Source of the DNA: JBNLBT01 sp050303435
GTDB lineage: Bacteria; Pseudomonadota; Gammaproteobacteria; Xanthomonadales; Marinicellaceae
Assembly (NCBI GenBank): GCA_050303435.1
Contig: JBNLBT010000054.1
Coordinates: 1-21,903 of the forward strand
Length of the DNA: 21,903 bases
Direction of reading: 5' to 3'
A program made the translations under genes and the position numbers. Below the pieces are notes generated by a model. The model was given only the letters and a program-made list of their open reading frames with translations, had not been told where the DNA came from and ran no database searches. Positions 1 through 8,344 of the stretch are shown here, piece after piece (the stretch's first letter is position 1; every line of letters starts with the position of its first letter).

Positions 1-89
1 CTGCACACCGCATCAAGCAAACCGCAGTGCAACAGGCCAACCTGGAAAGCCTGTTCATCAAACTCACCGGCCGGGAGCTGCGCGAATGA
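1..89 (+). CDS. ABC transporter ATP-binding protein, C-terminal end (partial)
   Basis: The first 89 bases hold the end of a reading frame (codons from position 3) that finishes with the residues LESLFIKLTGRELRE and a TGA stop. This closing pattern, 'LEDvFlxLTGrelre', is the usual C-terminus of the ATPase subunit of ABC-2 type exporters. The stop codon overlaps the start of the next gene (ATGA at 86-89), and the next two genes are ABC-2 permeases, so this is the nucleotide-binding subunit of the same exporter. The Walker motifs lie upstream of the window and cannot be checked. The identification rests on the short tail and the operon context. Confidence 0.75.
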   Translation, partial: AHRIKQTAVQQANLESLFIKLTGRELRE

Positions 90-1333
90 GCTTCACTGCG
101 GCGGTGGCGGGCAATGCGTTCCGGCAATTGCTGCGAGAAAAATGGGCTCTGCTGTCCTGGCTGCTGATCCCTTTGATCATCGGCGGTTTGTTTCACATGC
201 TGGCCGGCGGCGGCGATGGGCCTCGGCCTCAGGGCGTGTTGTTGCTCAGCGACGAAGACGACTCGCTGCTGTCGCGTTTCGTGGCCGGCGGTTTCAATCA
301 GGGTCCGATGGCGGAGATGTTCACGGTTCAATCGGTGGATCGGGTGACCGCACAGGCCCGGATGGACGCGGGTGAAGCCAGTGCCTGGCTGTTGCTCGAA
401 GAAGGTCTGCAGGCGCGTTACCTGGATCGCCAGCCGGTGCAGATTCAGTTGCTGAAAAACCCCGCACAAAGCATTTTGCCAAACATCGCCGAAGGCGCCC
501 TGCAAGTGGTGGTCGACGGCGGTGAATACATCCAGCGACTGTTTGCCGACGAAGTGCAGCAACTCAACCGCATGTTGTCTGCGGACAACCCCGACGATGC
601 ACAGGTGGCGCAAATCAGCCTGGCCATCAGAGACGCCATCGAGTCGGTCTCGGACTGGGCGGTGCCACCGCGGCTCAGCGCACAAAAAAAAGCCAGTGAG
701 AGCGCCCCCTCAAAGACCCTGTTGACGTTTGGTCTGCTGATGTTTCCCGGCATAGTTTTCATGTCGCTGTTGTTTGCCGCGCAAGGCCTGGCGGCGTTTT
801 TCTGGCAGGAAAAAAAGCTCGGCATCACCGCCCGCCTGTTGTCCTCACCCAGCGCCACCGGGCACTATTTGCTGGGCAAGCTACTCAACACCGCCGGGGT
901 GATGCTGTTGTTGTCCTTGCTGCTGGTGTCACTTGCCCTGCTGATGCACGACATCGCTTGGCAGCGACTGCCCCTGATGCTGCTGTGGCTGATGCTGTCC
1001 GGTGTGCTGTTGTGGTTGTTGATGCTGTTGTTGTGTCTGTTGCTGCCGACGCAAAAATCCGCCAACATCGTGTTGATGAGCCTGGCCTTCCCGTTGCTGA
1101 TGCTGGGCGGCAGCTTTTTCCCGTTTGAAAACATGCCCGCCTGGATGGTGGCCATTGGCTCGCACTTGCCCAACGGTTTCATGTTGCACGCGTTCAAACA
1201 GTGGTTGTTGCACGGCGAAGGTTGGCAGGCGGCCTTGCTGTGGCCGGGTTTGATTGCCCTGGTTTTGTGTGGCCTTTTGTGGTGGGTCAACCAACGCGTC
1301 TTCCGCCAATTTGCAGCCCGGAGCCGCGCATGA
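86..1333 (+). CDS. ABC-2 type transporter permease, first subunit
   Basis: A 415-residue inner-membrane protein. One hydrophobic segment lies near residues 22-40, then a mostly soluble region to about residue 210, then about five membrane segments from 215 to the end. The FWQEKKLGITARLLSSP stretch matches the cytoplasmic coupling segment of ABC2_membrane permeases (E-k-x-G-T/I-x-x-R-L-l-x-x-P). This architecture, with a large outer loop after the first helix, is that of YbhS/YhhJ-type exporters. The gene overlaps the upstream ATPase by ATGA and has GGGAG at 73-77. It also overlaps the next permease by ATGA, so the two probably form a heterodimer. The substrate (drug, lipid or other amphiphile) cannot be read from sequence. 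An A8 run at 684-691 encodes the Lys-Lys at the end of the outer loop. Confidence 0.88.
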   Translation: MSFTAAVAGNAFRQLLREKWALLSWLLIPLIIGGLFHMLAGGGDGPRPQGVLLLSDEDDSLLSRFVAGGFNQGPMAEMFTVQSVDRVTAQARMDAGEASAWLLLEEGLQARYLDRQPVQIQLLKNPAQSILPNIAEGALQVVVDGGEYIQRLFADEVQQLNRMLSADNPDDAQVAQISLAIRDAIESVSDWAVPPRLSAQKKASESAPSKTLLTFGLLMFPGIVFMSLLFAAQGLAAFFWQEKKLGITARLLSSPSATGHYLLGKLLNTAGVMLLLSLLLVSLALLMHDIAWQRLPLMLLWLMLSGVLLWLLMLLLCLLLPTQKSANIVLMSLAFPLLMLGGSFFPFENMPAWMVAIGSHLPNGFMLHAFKQWLLHGEGWQAALLWPGLIALVLCGLLWWVNQRVFRQFAARSRA

Positions 1334-2493
1334 AGAATGTGCTGTTCATTGCCTTGAAGGACCTGAGCTACATGCTCAGGGAAAAACCGGTGCTGATCTG
1401 GATGTTTCTGATGCCGGTGGTGTTTTTTGGTTTCATCGGCACCACCACACAAGGTTTTGGTGGCGCAGGCGGCACACAGAAGGTCGCGGTGTGGCTGCAC
1501 GGCGACGGCAACGATCCGGTCAATCGGCAAATCCTTCACCGCCTGGCCGAAGAAGATTTTGAAGTGCGCACATTTTCTGCGCAGCAGCCCATCGACGATG
1601 CCGGCAATGCCTTTGAGCGCTACAGCCGCCGAGTCTGGTTGCCGGCCGACAGCAGTGTGCGCATGCAAGGCGGCGAGGACGTTGAAATCCCCTACGCAGT
1701 GAAAAGCGACGATCTGAACGGCGATTACCAGTCGTTCCGCATCAGCAAAGCCGTGTATCAGACGCTGGCCGACTGGGTGGTGGCGCGCAAGATCAACCCC
1801 GACGATTTGTCCGGTGCGTTGCTGGCAGTGAACGCGCAACCCCGCCAGATCACCCTGTTGGTGTCCGAAGCGGGTCAAAAAAAACCCATCCCCGACGGCT
1901 TTGACCAGGCCGTGCCGGGCATTTTGGTGATGTTCATTTTGATGATCGCTGTCTCCAGTGGTGCAGAGGCTCTGTTCACCGAACGTCAAACGGGCGTGCT
2001 CAGGCGGCTGGCGGCCTCGCCGGTGAGCCGGCGCCAGCTGGTGGCCGGCAAATGGCTCGGTAAATGGCTGTTGACGCTGATGCAACTGGCCTATGGCATG
2101 GTGCTGGGCGCGCTGTTGTTCCGCATCCACTGGGGCCCCAACTGGCCCGGTGTGGTGCTGATTCTGACCGCCTGGTCGGCGGGTTGTGCAGCGTTCGCGG
2201 TGCTGCTGGGCTCAGTGGCCAAGAATCAGGGTCAGGTCAGCAGCATCGGGGTGTACGTTTCCCTTTTATTGGCGGCATTGGGCGGTTGCTGGTGGCCGAT
2301 TGAAGTGGCCCCGACCTGGATGCAGAGCCTGGCGAATTTTCTGCCCACCGGCTGGGTGATGGACGCGTTGCATCGCTTGATGTACTTCGGTGCCAGCTTC
2401 TCAGAAGTGTGGCCACATCAGCTCGCGTTGTATCTTCTGGCCGCGCTTTCCGTGGCCTTGGCCTTCTCAAAATTTAACCACGAAGTCAAGTAA
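1330..2493 (+). CDS. ABC-2 type transporter permease, second subunit
   Basis: A 387-residue permease starting at ATG 1330, inside the stop of the previous gene (ATGA). GGAG at 1320-1323 is well spaced for this start. Longer frames from further upstream would run through the previous gene and are not needed. It has one N-terminal helix (about residues 18-36), an outer soluble domain to about residue 195, and then about five helices. The ERQTGVLRRLAASPVSRRQL segment is the typical ABC-2 coupling motif. It is a paralogue-like partner of the first permease and would share its ATPase. An A8 run at 1877-1884 sits at the same structural place as the A8 run in its partner. The exported substrate is unknown. 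Confidence 0.88.
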   Translation: MKNVLFIALKDLSYMLREKPVLIWMFLMPVVFFGFIGTTTQGFGGAGGTQKVAVWLHGDGNDPVNRQILHRLAEEDFEVRTFSAQQPIDDAGNAFERYSRRVWLPADSSVRMQGGEDVEIPYAVKSDDLNGDYQSFRISKAVYQTLADWVVARKINPDDLSGALLAVNAQPRQITLLVSEAGQKKPIPDGFDQAVPGILVMFILMIAVSSGAEALFTERQTGVLRRLAASPVSRRQLVAGKWLGKWLLTLMQLAYGMVLGALLFRIHWGPNWPGVVLILTAWSAGCAAFAVLLGSVAKNQGQVSSIGVYVSLLLAALGGCWWPIEVAPTWMQSLANFLPTGWVMDALHRLMYFGASFSEVWPHQLALYLLAALSVALAFSKFNHEVK

Positions 2494-2509
2494 GATGGTT
2501 TATACTTGA

Positions 2510-2522
2510 TGGCCCTTGGCCA
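2510..2522. repeat. Short perfect inverted repeat before the metallopeptidase gene
   Basis: TGGCC, a 3-base CTT spacer, then GGCCA, just downstream of a TATACT hexamer at 2501-2506 that could be a -10 element. I find no good -35 at the right spacing. The repeat lies in the 43-base gap between the permease and metallopeptidase genes and could be a small operator or a leader hairpin. Chance occurrence is possible at this size. Confidence 0.3.
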
Positions 2523-2536
2523 ACCCAAATCCTTGC

Positions 2537-3391
2537 ATGCGCTGGAAAAACCAAAGAAGAAGTTCTCAAGTGGAAGACCGCCGCGGCGTGCGTCTGGCAC
2601 GCGGTGGCTCGAAACTCAGCATCGGTGTCATTGTGATCGGCGTGATATACGCCGTGGTCACCGGACAAAACCCCTTGATGCTGCTCGGCGCCATGCTGGG
2701 CAATCAAGGCAGCAGCACCCAACAGGTTGAAATCCCCAATAAACCGTCCGCCGCAGAAAATGAAATGGCGGATTTTTCAACCGTGGTGCTGGCCTCAACG
2801 GAAGACGTGTGGACCTCCATATATCAATCGATGGGTCGCGCCTATGAAAAACCCGCCATGGTATTGTTCGATGGCCAGGTGCAATCCGGGTGCGGCGTCA
2901 ACAGTGAAGCGGTGGGACCGTTTTACTGCCCGGCCGACAAGAAAGTCTATTTGTCCTTGAGTTTCTATCGTCAGCTGGAGAAACTCGGCGCGCCCGGTGA
3001 TTTCGCCCGCGCGTATGTGATCGGTCATGAAGTGGGTCACCACATTCAGAACATCAGTGGAATCAACGCGCAGGTTCGTCAGCAGCAACAGCGCGCGCGC
3101 TCACAGGCCGAAGCCAATCAATGGTCTGTGCGCATGGAGTTGCAGGCCGACTGTCTGGCCGGCGTCTGGGCACACCACGCAAACAAACAGCAACGTCTGC
3201 TGGAGCCCGGCGATGTGGAAGAAGGCCTGCAGGCCGCCGCATCCATTGGCGACGACACATTGCAAAAGCGCTCAGGACGCGGCGTCAACAGCGAATCCTT
3301 CACCCACGGCAGTGCGGAACAACGCGTGCAGTGGCTCAAGCGGGGATTGCAGACGGGCAACATGGACGCCTGTGACACCTACAGCGGCTGA
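2537..3391 (+). CDS. ypfJ: YpfJ-type neutral zinc metallopeptidase, membrane anchored
   Basis: A 284-residue protein of the 'predicted neutral zinc metallopeptidase' family (E. coli YpfJ, COG2321). ATG 2537 is chosen over an upstream TTG at 2516 because the resulting N-terminus, MRWKNQRRSSQVEDRRG, matches the conserved start of the family. One membrane helix lies near residues 27-50, and the rest should be on the periplasmic side. The zinc site is visible as HEVGHH (residues 164-169), with the conserved LQADCLAGVWAHH segment downstream likely supplying the third ligand. The physiological substrate of this family is not established to my knowledge. No Shine-Dalgarno sequence precedes the start. 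It follows the ABC exporter by 43 bases and may have its own promoter (TATACT at 2501-2506), so an operon link is uncertain. Confidence 0.85.
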   Translation: MRWKNQRRSSQVEDRRGVRLARGGSKLSIGVIVIGVIYAVVTGQNPLMLLGAMLGNQGSSTQQVEIPNKPSAAENEMADFSTVVLASTEDVWTSIYQSMGRAYEKPAMVLFDGQVQSGCGVNSEAVGPFYCPADKKVYLSLSFYRQLEKLGAPGDFARAYVIGHEVGHHIQNISGINAQVRQQQQRARSQAEANQWSVRMELQADCLAGVWAHHANKQQRLLEPGDVEEGLQAAASIGDDTLQKRSGRGVNSESFTHGSAEQRVQWLKRGLQTGNMDACDTYSG

Positions 3392-3438
3392 CACATTATT
3401 TAGGGGGGTTAATGATGCGACGGCCGCTGCCACCGCGA

Positions 3439-3471
3439 TATACTTTTTACTGCACTCGAACGCACTTCGAG
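3439..3471 (+). promoter_or_regulatory. Possible promoter -10 and operator for the MASE1/GGDEF/EAL gene
   Basis: TATACT at 3439-3444 is a good -10 hexamer in the 105-base gap between two co-directional genes. No clear -35 lies 16-18 bases upstream. Eleven bases after it is a perfect inverted repeat, CTCGAA (3455-3460) and TTCGAG (3466-3471), separated by five bases. A dyad just after the start of transcription is a typical place for a repressor. The promoter is a weak call, while the repeat itself is plain in the sequence. Confidence 0.35.
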
Positions 3472-3496
3472 ACACATTTCAGTTCACCCATCCGAC

Positions 3497-6280
3497 GTGA
3501 TGTCCCGCACCATGCAAGCGGATAATCCCAGCCTTGCAGGGCCTGCCTGGCTGCGCCCGGTGTACCTGAATTTGGCGGTGGCATTGGCCTATTGGCTGTC
3601 CGGCTACGTGTTGTTGCAGCTGTTTTCCGACGCCCATGCGGCCAATTTCATCTGGCCGGCCACCGGCGTTGGCATCGGCTGCTGTCTGCTGTGGGGGCGC
3701 ACCGTACTGCCGGCCCTGTTGGCGGTGGAATTGTATTGGCACATGCAATTGCTCGGGCCGTTGGTCGACGCCGAAGACTGGCGCCGGGCCATTTTTCTGG
3801 CCGCGCTCAGCCTCTCTGCGGTGCTGCGCAGTGTGCTGGCCGCCTGGCTGATTCGCACGCTGACGAATCGCCCTTTTCATTTGATTCGATTCCGCAACAT
3901 CGCGCGGGTGTTTTTGCTGGCCGGACCGTTGGCCATCGCCATCGCCTCACTGATCCATGTGTCGTTGTTGACCGCATTGCGTGCGGACGGCTGGTCACAA
4001 TTCTTGGGGGATTTGTTTCGCTGGTGGACCGGCAACGTCACAGGTTTCATGCTGTTCACGCCCGTGGTGTTGATCCTGTTTGCCAAGCCACGCAGCATCT
4101 GGCGGCCACGCATGCTGGCCGTGGCGGTGCCGCTGATGTTGGGTTTTGTGTTGTTCATGTGGCTGTTCAACGCCGTGCAGAACCACCAGAACAACTGGCT
4201 GTACGCGACATTGAAACACAAATTGAATGTCTTGGAACAGCGCCTGATATTGCATCAAAAGGATGAATCACTGGAGCAATTGCTGAGTCAGTATGAGCGA
4301 GAGTTCGCCCTCGAGTGCTGCGTGTTGCAAGTGCTGGATGCCAGCACCGATCCACCGCAGACCGTGTATGTCAGCGCACGCAATTCTGCCTCACCGGGTT
4401 TCAGCGTTTTTCAGCAACGCCGCCGCGTGGAATCGGCGGGCCAGGCATTGTTGCTTGAACTGACACCCACGCGCGCCTTTTATATGAACGAAGCGGCCTG
4501 GACCGCCTGGTGGATGGTCTCCTTTGGCCTGCTGTTCACCAGCCTGCTTGGCACCGGACTGCTGGCACTCACCGGACGCAATGCACTGACGGAAGAAGAA
4601 GTCAACAAACGCACCGCGGAATTGAACAAGGCCAACCGCGCCCTGGCTGAAAGCAATGCCAGTTATCAGAATCTGATTGAAACCCAGCCGGTGATCTTCT
4701 GGCGCATGAACCAGAAAACCCGGCAGTTCACCTACGTCAGCAAAGAGGCCGAAAGCATTCTCGGCTATCCGGTCGCACAATGGCTCAATGAACGCAATTT
4801 CCTGCTCAACCACGTGCACGAGGACGACGTCGATCTGGTGATGGAATCCATGGCCGAACGGGCCCGCCAGCGCGGCAACATTGAGGCCGAATATCGCGTG
4901 CTGACCCAAGACGGCGGGACCAAGTGGTTTCGCGACGTGGTCAATGCCACAGACCCACAAAATTCGGCCGATGAAACCGTGGGCCTGATGATTGACATCA
5001 CCGAAAAGAAAAGAAACGAGTTGAAAATACGCCAGCTGGCTTACCACGACTATCTGACCGGATTGCCCAATCGCCAATATTTGCAGGAAAAACTCGCGCG
5101 CCTGTATTCCATGGCGGCGGCTGAGCAGACCCATGGCGCGGTGATTTTTCTTGACCTGGACCGCTTCAAACTGCTGAACGATTCGCTCGGGCACCATTGC
5201 GGCGATCAACTGTTGAAACAGATCGCCCGCCGATTGTCCTCATTTAAATACGATTGCGACATGATTGCGCGCTTTGGCGGCGATGAGTTTGTGGTGCTGA
5301 TGAACAACGACTACGCCTCCAAGCAGGACGCGGAAATTCACGCCATTGCGATGGCCACGGAAATCAAGAATCAGCTGAAAAAACCGTTCGTAATCAATGA
5401 CCTGCAACACGAGTGCAACGCCAGCATTGGCATTTCGGTGTACCCGGAAAACGGCAAAACGCCGCGCGACGTGCTGCAGCAGGCGGACACCGCGATGTAC
5501 CGCGCCAAGGCCCAGGGACGCAACCAGGTGGCGCTGTTCCACGCCAGCATGAAACAGGACGACGACACCAAATTCTACATTGAACAAAGCCTGAGAAATT
5601 CCATCAGCAACGGCGAATTGCAGCTGTATTATCAGCCCATTGTTGACGCCCAAAGACGCGTCATCGCGCGTGAATCCCTGCTGCGCTGGCACAACAAGGG
5701 CGACACCCTGTTGCCGGACCGTTTCATTCCCATTGCCGAAGAGACCGATCTGATCTACACCATCGGACAATGGGTGATCCGTTCGGCCTGTGAAAAAAGC
5801 TGCACGGGCGATGAATTGATTTCCATCAACGTGTCCTCAAAACAATTCCATGACCACGACTTCATCGACAAAATCAGTGACACCATCGGCGCGGAACGGT
5901 TTCGCTCCGCACGACTGATCATTGAACTGACTGAAGGGGTGGCGATTGACAACATCGATGAAACCATCCACAAACTGACGCAACTCAAATCCATGGGCAT
6001 GGGCATCGCCATCGACGATTTCGGCACAGGCTATTCATCCCTTGAATACCTGTGGCGCATGCCCATCGACTACGTCAAAATCGACAAAACCTTCATTCGC
6101 AACCTGGGCAAACAGGACAGCGCGCGCATCATCGTTGAAACCATTGTTTCGATGGCCGGACACCTGAATCTCAAAGTGATCGCCGAAGGCGTTGAAAACG
6201 AACAGCAGTATGAGGCCCTGCGGAACATGGGATGTGAGTACTTCCAGGGCTTTTTGTTTGGCAAACCGCAACCGGCCTGA
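3497..6280 (+). CDS. MASE1-PAS-GGDEF-EAL cyclic-di-GMP regulator
   Basis: A 927-residue membrane sensor for cyclic-di-GMP turnover. Domains in order: MASE1-like membrane domain (about 15-220, with FIWPATGVGIG); an outer segment of about 115 residues (222-335) with vicinal cysteines C274-C275; a closing helix (about 338-358); a short coiled linker; a PAS domain (about 390-512); GGDEF (about 518-675); EAL (about 690-925). The GGDEF motif is intact (594-598), so cyclase activity is plausible. An RxxD inhibitory site is absent (Y instead of R). The EAL signature reads E726-S-L, but the other catalytic elements are present: NVSSKQF, ELTE, IDDFGTGYSS (DD at 840-841), the K of VKIDKTF, the E of IAEGVE and Q of FQGF. 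Phosphodiesterase activity is therefore likely. The start is uncertain: GTG 3497, ATG 3500 or ATG 3512, none with a clear Shine-Dalgarno. Confidence 0.9.
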   Translation: MMSRTMQADNPSLAGPAWLRPVYLNLAVALAYWLSGYVLLQLFSDAHAANFIWPATGVGIGCCLLWGRTVLPALLAVELYWHMQLLGPLVDAEDWRRAIFLAALSLSAVLRSVLAAWLIRTLTNRPFHLIRFRNIARVFLLAGPLAIAIASLIHVSLLTALRADGWSQFLGDLFRWWTGNVTGFMLFTPVVLILFAKPRSIWRPRMLAVAVPLMLGFVLFMWLFNAVQNHQNNWLYATLKHKLNVLEQRLILHQKDESLEQLLSQYEREFALECCVLQVLDASTDPPQTVYVSARNSASPGFSVFQQRRRVESAGQALLLELTPTRAFYMNEAAWTAWWMVSFGLLFTSLLGTGLLALTGRNALTEEEVNKRTAELNKANRALAESNASYQNLIETQPVIFWRMNQKTRQFTYVSKEAESILGYPVAQWLNERNFLLNHVHEDDVDLVMESMAERARQRGNIEAEYRVLTQDGGTKWFRDVVNATDPQNSADETVGLMIDITEKKRNELKIRQLAYHDYLTGLPNRQYLQEKLARLYSMAAAEQTHGAVIFLDLDRFKLLNDSLGHHCGDQLLKQIARRLSSFKYDCDMIARFGGDEFVVLMNNDYASKQDAEIHAIAMATEIKNQLKKPFVINDLQHECNASIGISVYPENGKTPRDVLQQADTAMYRAKAQGRNQVALFHASMKQDDDTKFYIEQSLRNSISNGELQLYYQPIVDAQRRVIARESLLRWHNKGDTLLPDRFIPIAEETDLIYTIGQWVIRSACEKSCTGDELISINVSSKQFHDHDFIDKISDTIGAERFRSARLIIELTEGVAIDNIDETIHKLTQLKSMGMGIAIDDFGTGYSSLEYLWRMPIDYVKIDKTFIRNLGKQDSARIIVETIVSMAGHLNLKVIAEGVENEQQYEALRNMGCEYFQGFLFGKPQPA

Positions 6281-6309
6281 TGCGCAAGAGGACACCCGGC
6301 ACAAAGCGG

Positions 6310-6338
6310 TTTTCATCGGCAGCACAGTGGTGTAACAT
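6310..6338 (+). promoter_or_regulatory. Possible rep promoter
   Basis: TTTTCA (6310-6315) and TAACAT (6333-6338) are separated by 17 bases in the 81-base gap upstream of rep. Each matches the sigma-70 consensus only in part. Initiation would fall near 6345, giving a leader of about 17 bases and no Shine-Dalgarno sequence before the GTG start. Confidence 0.35.
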
Positions 6339-6361
6339 GCGACCTTTTTTAGCGACCTGAC

Positions 6362-8323
6362 GTGCTGAACCCTCAACAACTGGCCGCGGTGCGGCACACC
6401 CACAGCCCGCTGTTGGTGCTGGCCGGCGCCGGCTGCGGCAAAACCCGCGTCATCACCGAAAAAATCCAGCACCTGATCAGCCGCCAGGGTTTGGCGCCCG
6501 AACGCATTTACGCCATCACCTTCACCAACAAGGCCGCGCGGGAAATGCGTCACCGCGTGGCCGCACAAATCAAACAGGCCAAGGACCTCAACATCCTGAC
6601 CTTTCATGCCCTGGGGCTGAAAATTCTGCAAATGGAAATTCAGCACACCGCCTACCGGCCCGGTTTCAGCATTCTGGACAGCAGCGAGACCCACAAACTC
6701 ATGCAGGGCCTGATGCCCAAGGGTTTGAACAAAGCCCTGATTGCGCAATTTCAATGGCAGATTTCGCACTGGAAAAACCAGGGCATTGAACCGACAGAGG
6801 CGACCCACAGCATGCCGCTGGCGGTGGAGTGTTACCAGGCCTACAGCGAACATTTGCGTGACCTCAACGCCATGGATTTTGATGACCTGATCGGTCAGCC
6901 GCTGAAATTGTTCCAGCGCAACCGCGCAGTTTTGCACGCCTGGCAACAGCGCGTTGGTCATCTGCTGGTGGATGAATACCAGGACACCAACGCCTGCCAA
7001 TACCGCCTAATGCAACTGCTGGTGGGCCTCAAACCGGGCCTCACCTGCGTTGGCGACGACGACCAGTCCATTTACGGCTGGCGCGGCGCGCAACCGGAGA
7101 ATCTGCAATTGCTGCAACGCGATTTTGCTGGCCTGGAAGTGATTCTGCTGGAACAGAATTACCGCTCCAGCCAGACCATACTGGCCGCCGCCAATGAGGT
7201 CATCCGCAACAACCCGCACCCGTTTGAAAAGAAAATCTGGAGCGAACTGGGGCGCGGCGATGCGATCGCCATTCAGGCGTTTGAAGACGCCGAGTCGGAA
7301 GCCCGTCAGGTGGCCGCCGACATCGATTACAAGCGCGTGCTGTTGCGTGCGCGGCACGGCGATTTTGCCGTGTTGTACCGCTCCAACCACCAGGCGCGGA
7401 TTTTTGAACAGGTGTTCCGCGCCAACAACATCCCCTACCGCATATCCGGCGGCCGCTCACTGTTTGACCACAGCGAAATCCGCGACATCATGGCCTATCT
7501 GCGCCTGATGACCAACCCGCGCGATGACAGCGCCCTGTTGCGCATCATCAATGTGCCACGCCGCGGCATCGGCGCCCAAACGCTGAAACAGCTGGCGCTG
7601 CAGGCGCGCCAGTTCAATCTCGGGCTGTTCGCCGCCATGCAACACCGCAGCGTGCTTGAAACCCTCGGCCCGCAGGCCGCCACACGGCTCACCGCCCTGG
7701 CCGATCTGATCCACAAACACCGCGCGCTGCGGGACAACGCCGGCGCGGCGCTCAAGCAGCTGCTGGACGCGGTGGATTACTCGGGCTGGGTCAAGGCGTC
7801 GGCCGACAATGAAAAATCACGCGGCAACAAACTCAACATGGTGCAGCATTTCATGCGTTGGGTGGTCGATTTTTCCAGTGAAAAAAATCTCAGCGCGGTG
7901 GAGCTTCTCAACCACCTGGCGCTGCAAAACAGCCCGGATGACGACGCCGCAGACAACGAATCGGTGTCCCTGATGACGCTGCATTCAGCCAAAGGGTTGG
8001 AATTCCCCCACGTGTACCTGGTCGGCGCCGAGGAAGGCATTTTGCCACACCGCAATTCCATCGAAAGCGACGACATCGACGAAGAGCGGCGGCTGATGTA
8101 TGTCGGCATGACCCGGGCCATGCGCCGCCTGAACATATCCTATGTGAAAAAACGCAAGAACCGCTTTGCCGATGATGAGCGACCGATTCATGGACCCAGC
8201 CGTTTTCTTGATGAAATTCCTGCGCGCTTCGTTGCCGGTGGCGCCACCGGTGAAAGCAGCCCCGCCGACAGCAAAAAACACCTCGCGGCCTTGCGCAGCC
8301 TGCTCAAAAAACCGTCGTCGTGA
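6362..8323 (+). CDS. rep: ATP-dependent DNA helicase Rep
   Basis: A 653-residue superfamily 1A 3'-5' DNA helicase. In E. coli Rep helps forks through protein roadblocks and acts in phi-X174-type replication. The N-terminus (LNPQQLAAVRH, then TRVITEKIQHLI) and FTNKAAREM favour Rep over UvrD, and the length is close to the usual ~670. Visible motifs: Walker A AGAGCGKT (21-28), motif II DEYQDTN (from 204), motif III GDDDQSIYGWRGA (from 231), QNYRSS, LMTLHSAKGLEF, and motif VI YVGMTRAMRRL. Walker A has Cys25 where Ser is usual, while Lys27 and Thr28 are intact, so ATPase function is expected. Start is GTG 6362, without a recognisable Shine-Dalgarno. It is a single transcription unit converging on the hydrolase gene 21 bases downstream. 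Confidence 0.93.
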   Translation: MLNPQQLAAVRHTHSPLLVLAGAGCGKTRVITEKIQHLISRQGLAPERIYAITFTNKAAREMRHRVAAQIKQAKDLNILTFHALGLKILQMEIQHTAYRPGFSILDSSETHKLMQGLMPKGLNKALIAQFQWQISHWKNQGIEPTEATHSMPLAVECYQAYSEHLRDLNAMDFDDLIGQPLKLFQRNRAVLHAWQQRVGHLLVDEYQDTNACQYRLMQLLVGLKPGLTCVGDDDQSIYGWRGAQPENLQLLQRDFAGLEVILLEQNYRSSQTILAAANEVIRNNPHPFEKKIWSELGRGDAIAIQAFEDAESEARQVAADIDYKRVLLRARHGDFAVLYRSNHQARIFEQVFRANNIPYRISGGRSLFDHSEIRDIMAYLRLMTNPRDDSALLRIINVPRRGIGAQTLKQLALQARQFNLGLFAAMQHRSVLETLGPQAATRLTALADLIHKHRALRDNAGAALKQLLDAVDYSGWVKASADNEKSRGNKLNMVQHFMRWVVDFSSEKNLSAVELLNHLALQNSPDDDAADNESVSLMTLHSAKGLEFPHVYLVGAEEGILPHRNSIESDDIDEERRLMYVGMTRAMRRLNISYVKKRKNRFADDERPIHGPSRFLDEIPARFVAGGATGESSPADSKKHLAALRSLLKKPSS

Positions 8324-8344
8324 TGGGCAGCGAGCTGAAGCCGT

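Noticed and set aside
684..1884. Programmed frameshift at the A8 runs in the permeases
   Set aside because: Both genes are intact in the standard frame with full-length permease topology, and neither run has a visible stimulatory stem. Kept only as a low-interest slippage observation.
865..2130. Minus-strand open frame of 421 codons opposite the two permease genes
   Set aside because: It runs antisense across two well-supported permeases, is rich in His/Gln/Arg as expected of a mirror frame in GC-rich DNA, spans the junction of both genes and shows no domain.
4391..5209. Minus-strand open frame of 272 codons opposite the PAS/GGDEF region
   Set aside because: A mirror frame of a confirmed domain-rich gene, with no ribosome site or motif support.
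6035..7000. Minus-strand open frame of 321 codons across the EAL gene and rep
   Set aside because: It spans two unrelated plus-strand genes and their gap, and both genes carry full catalytic motifs on the other strand.
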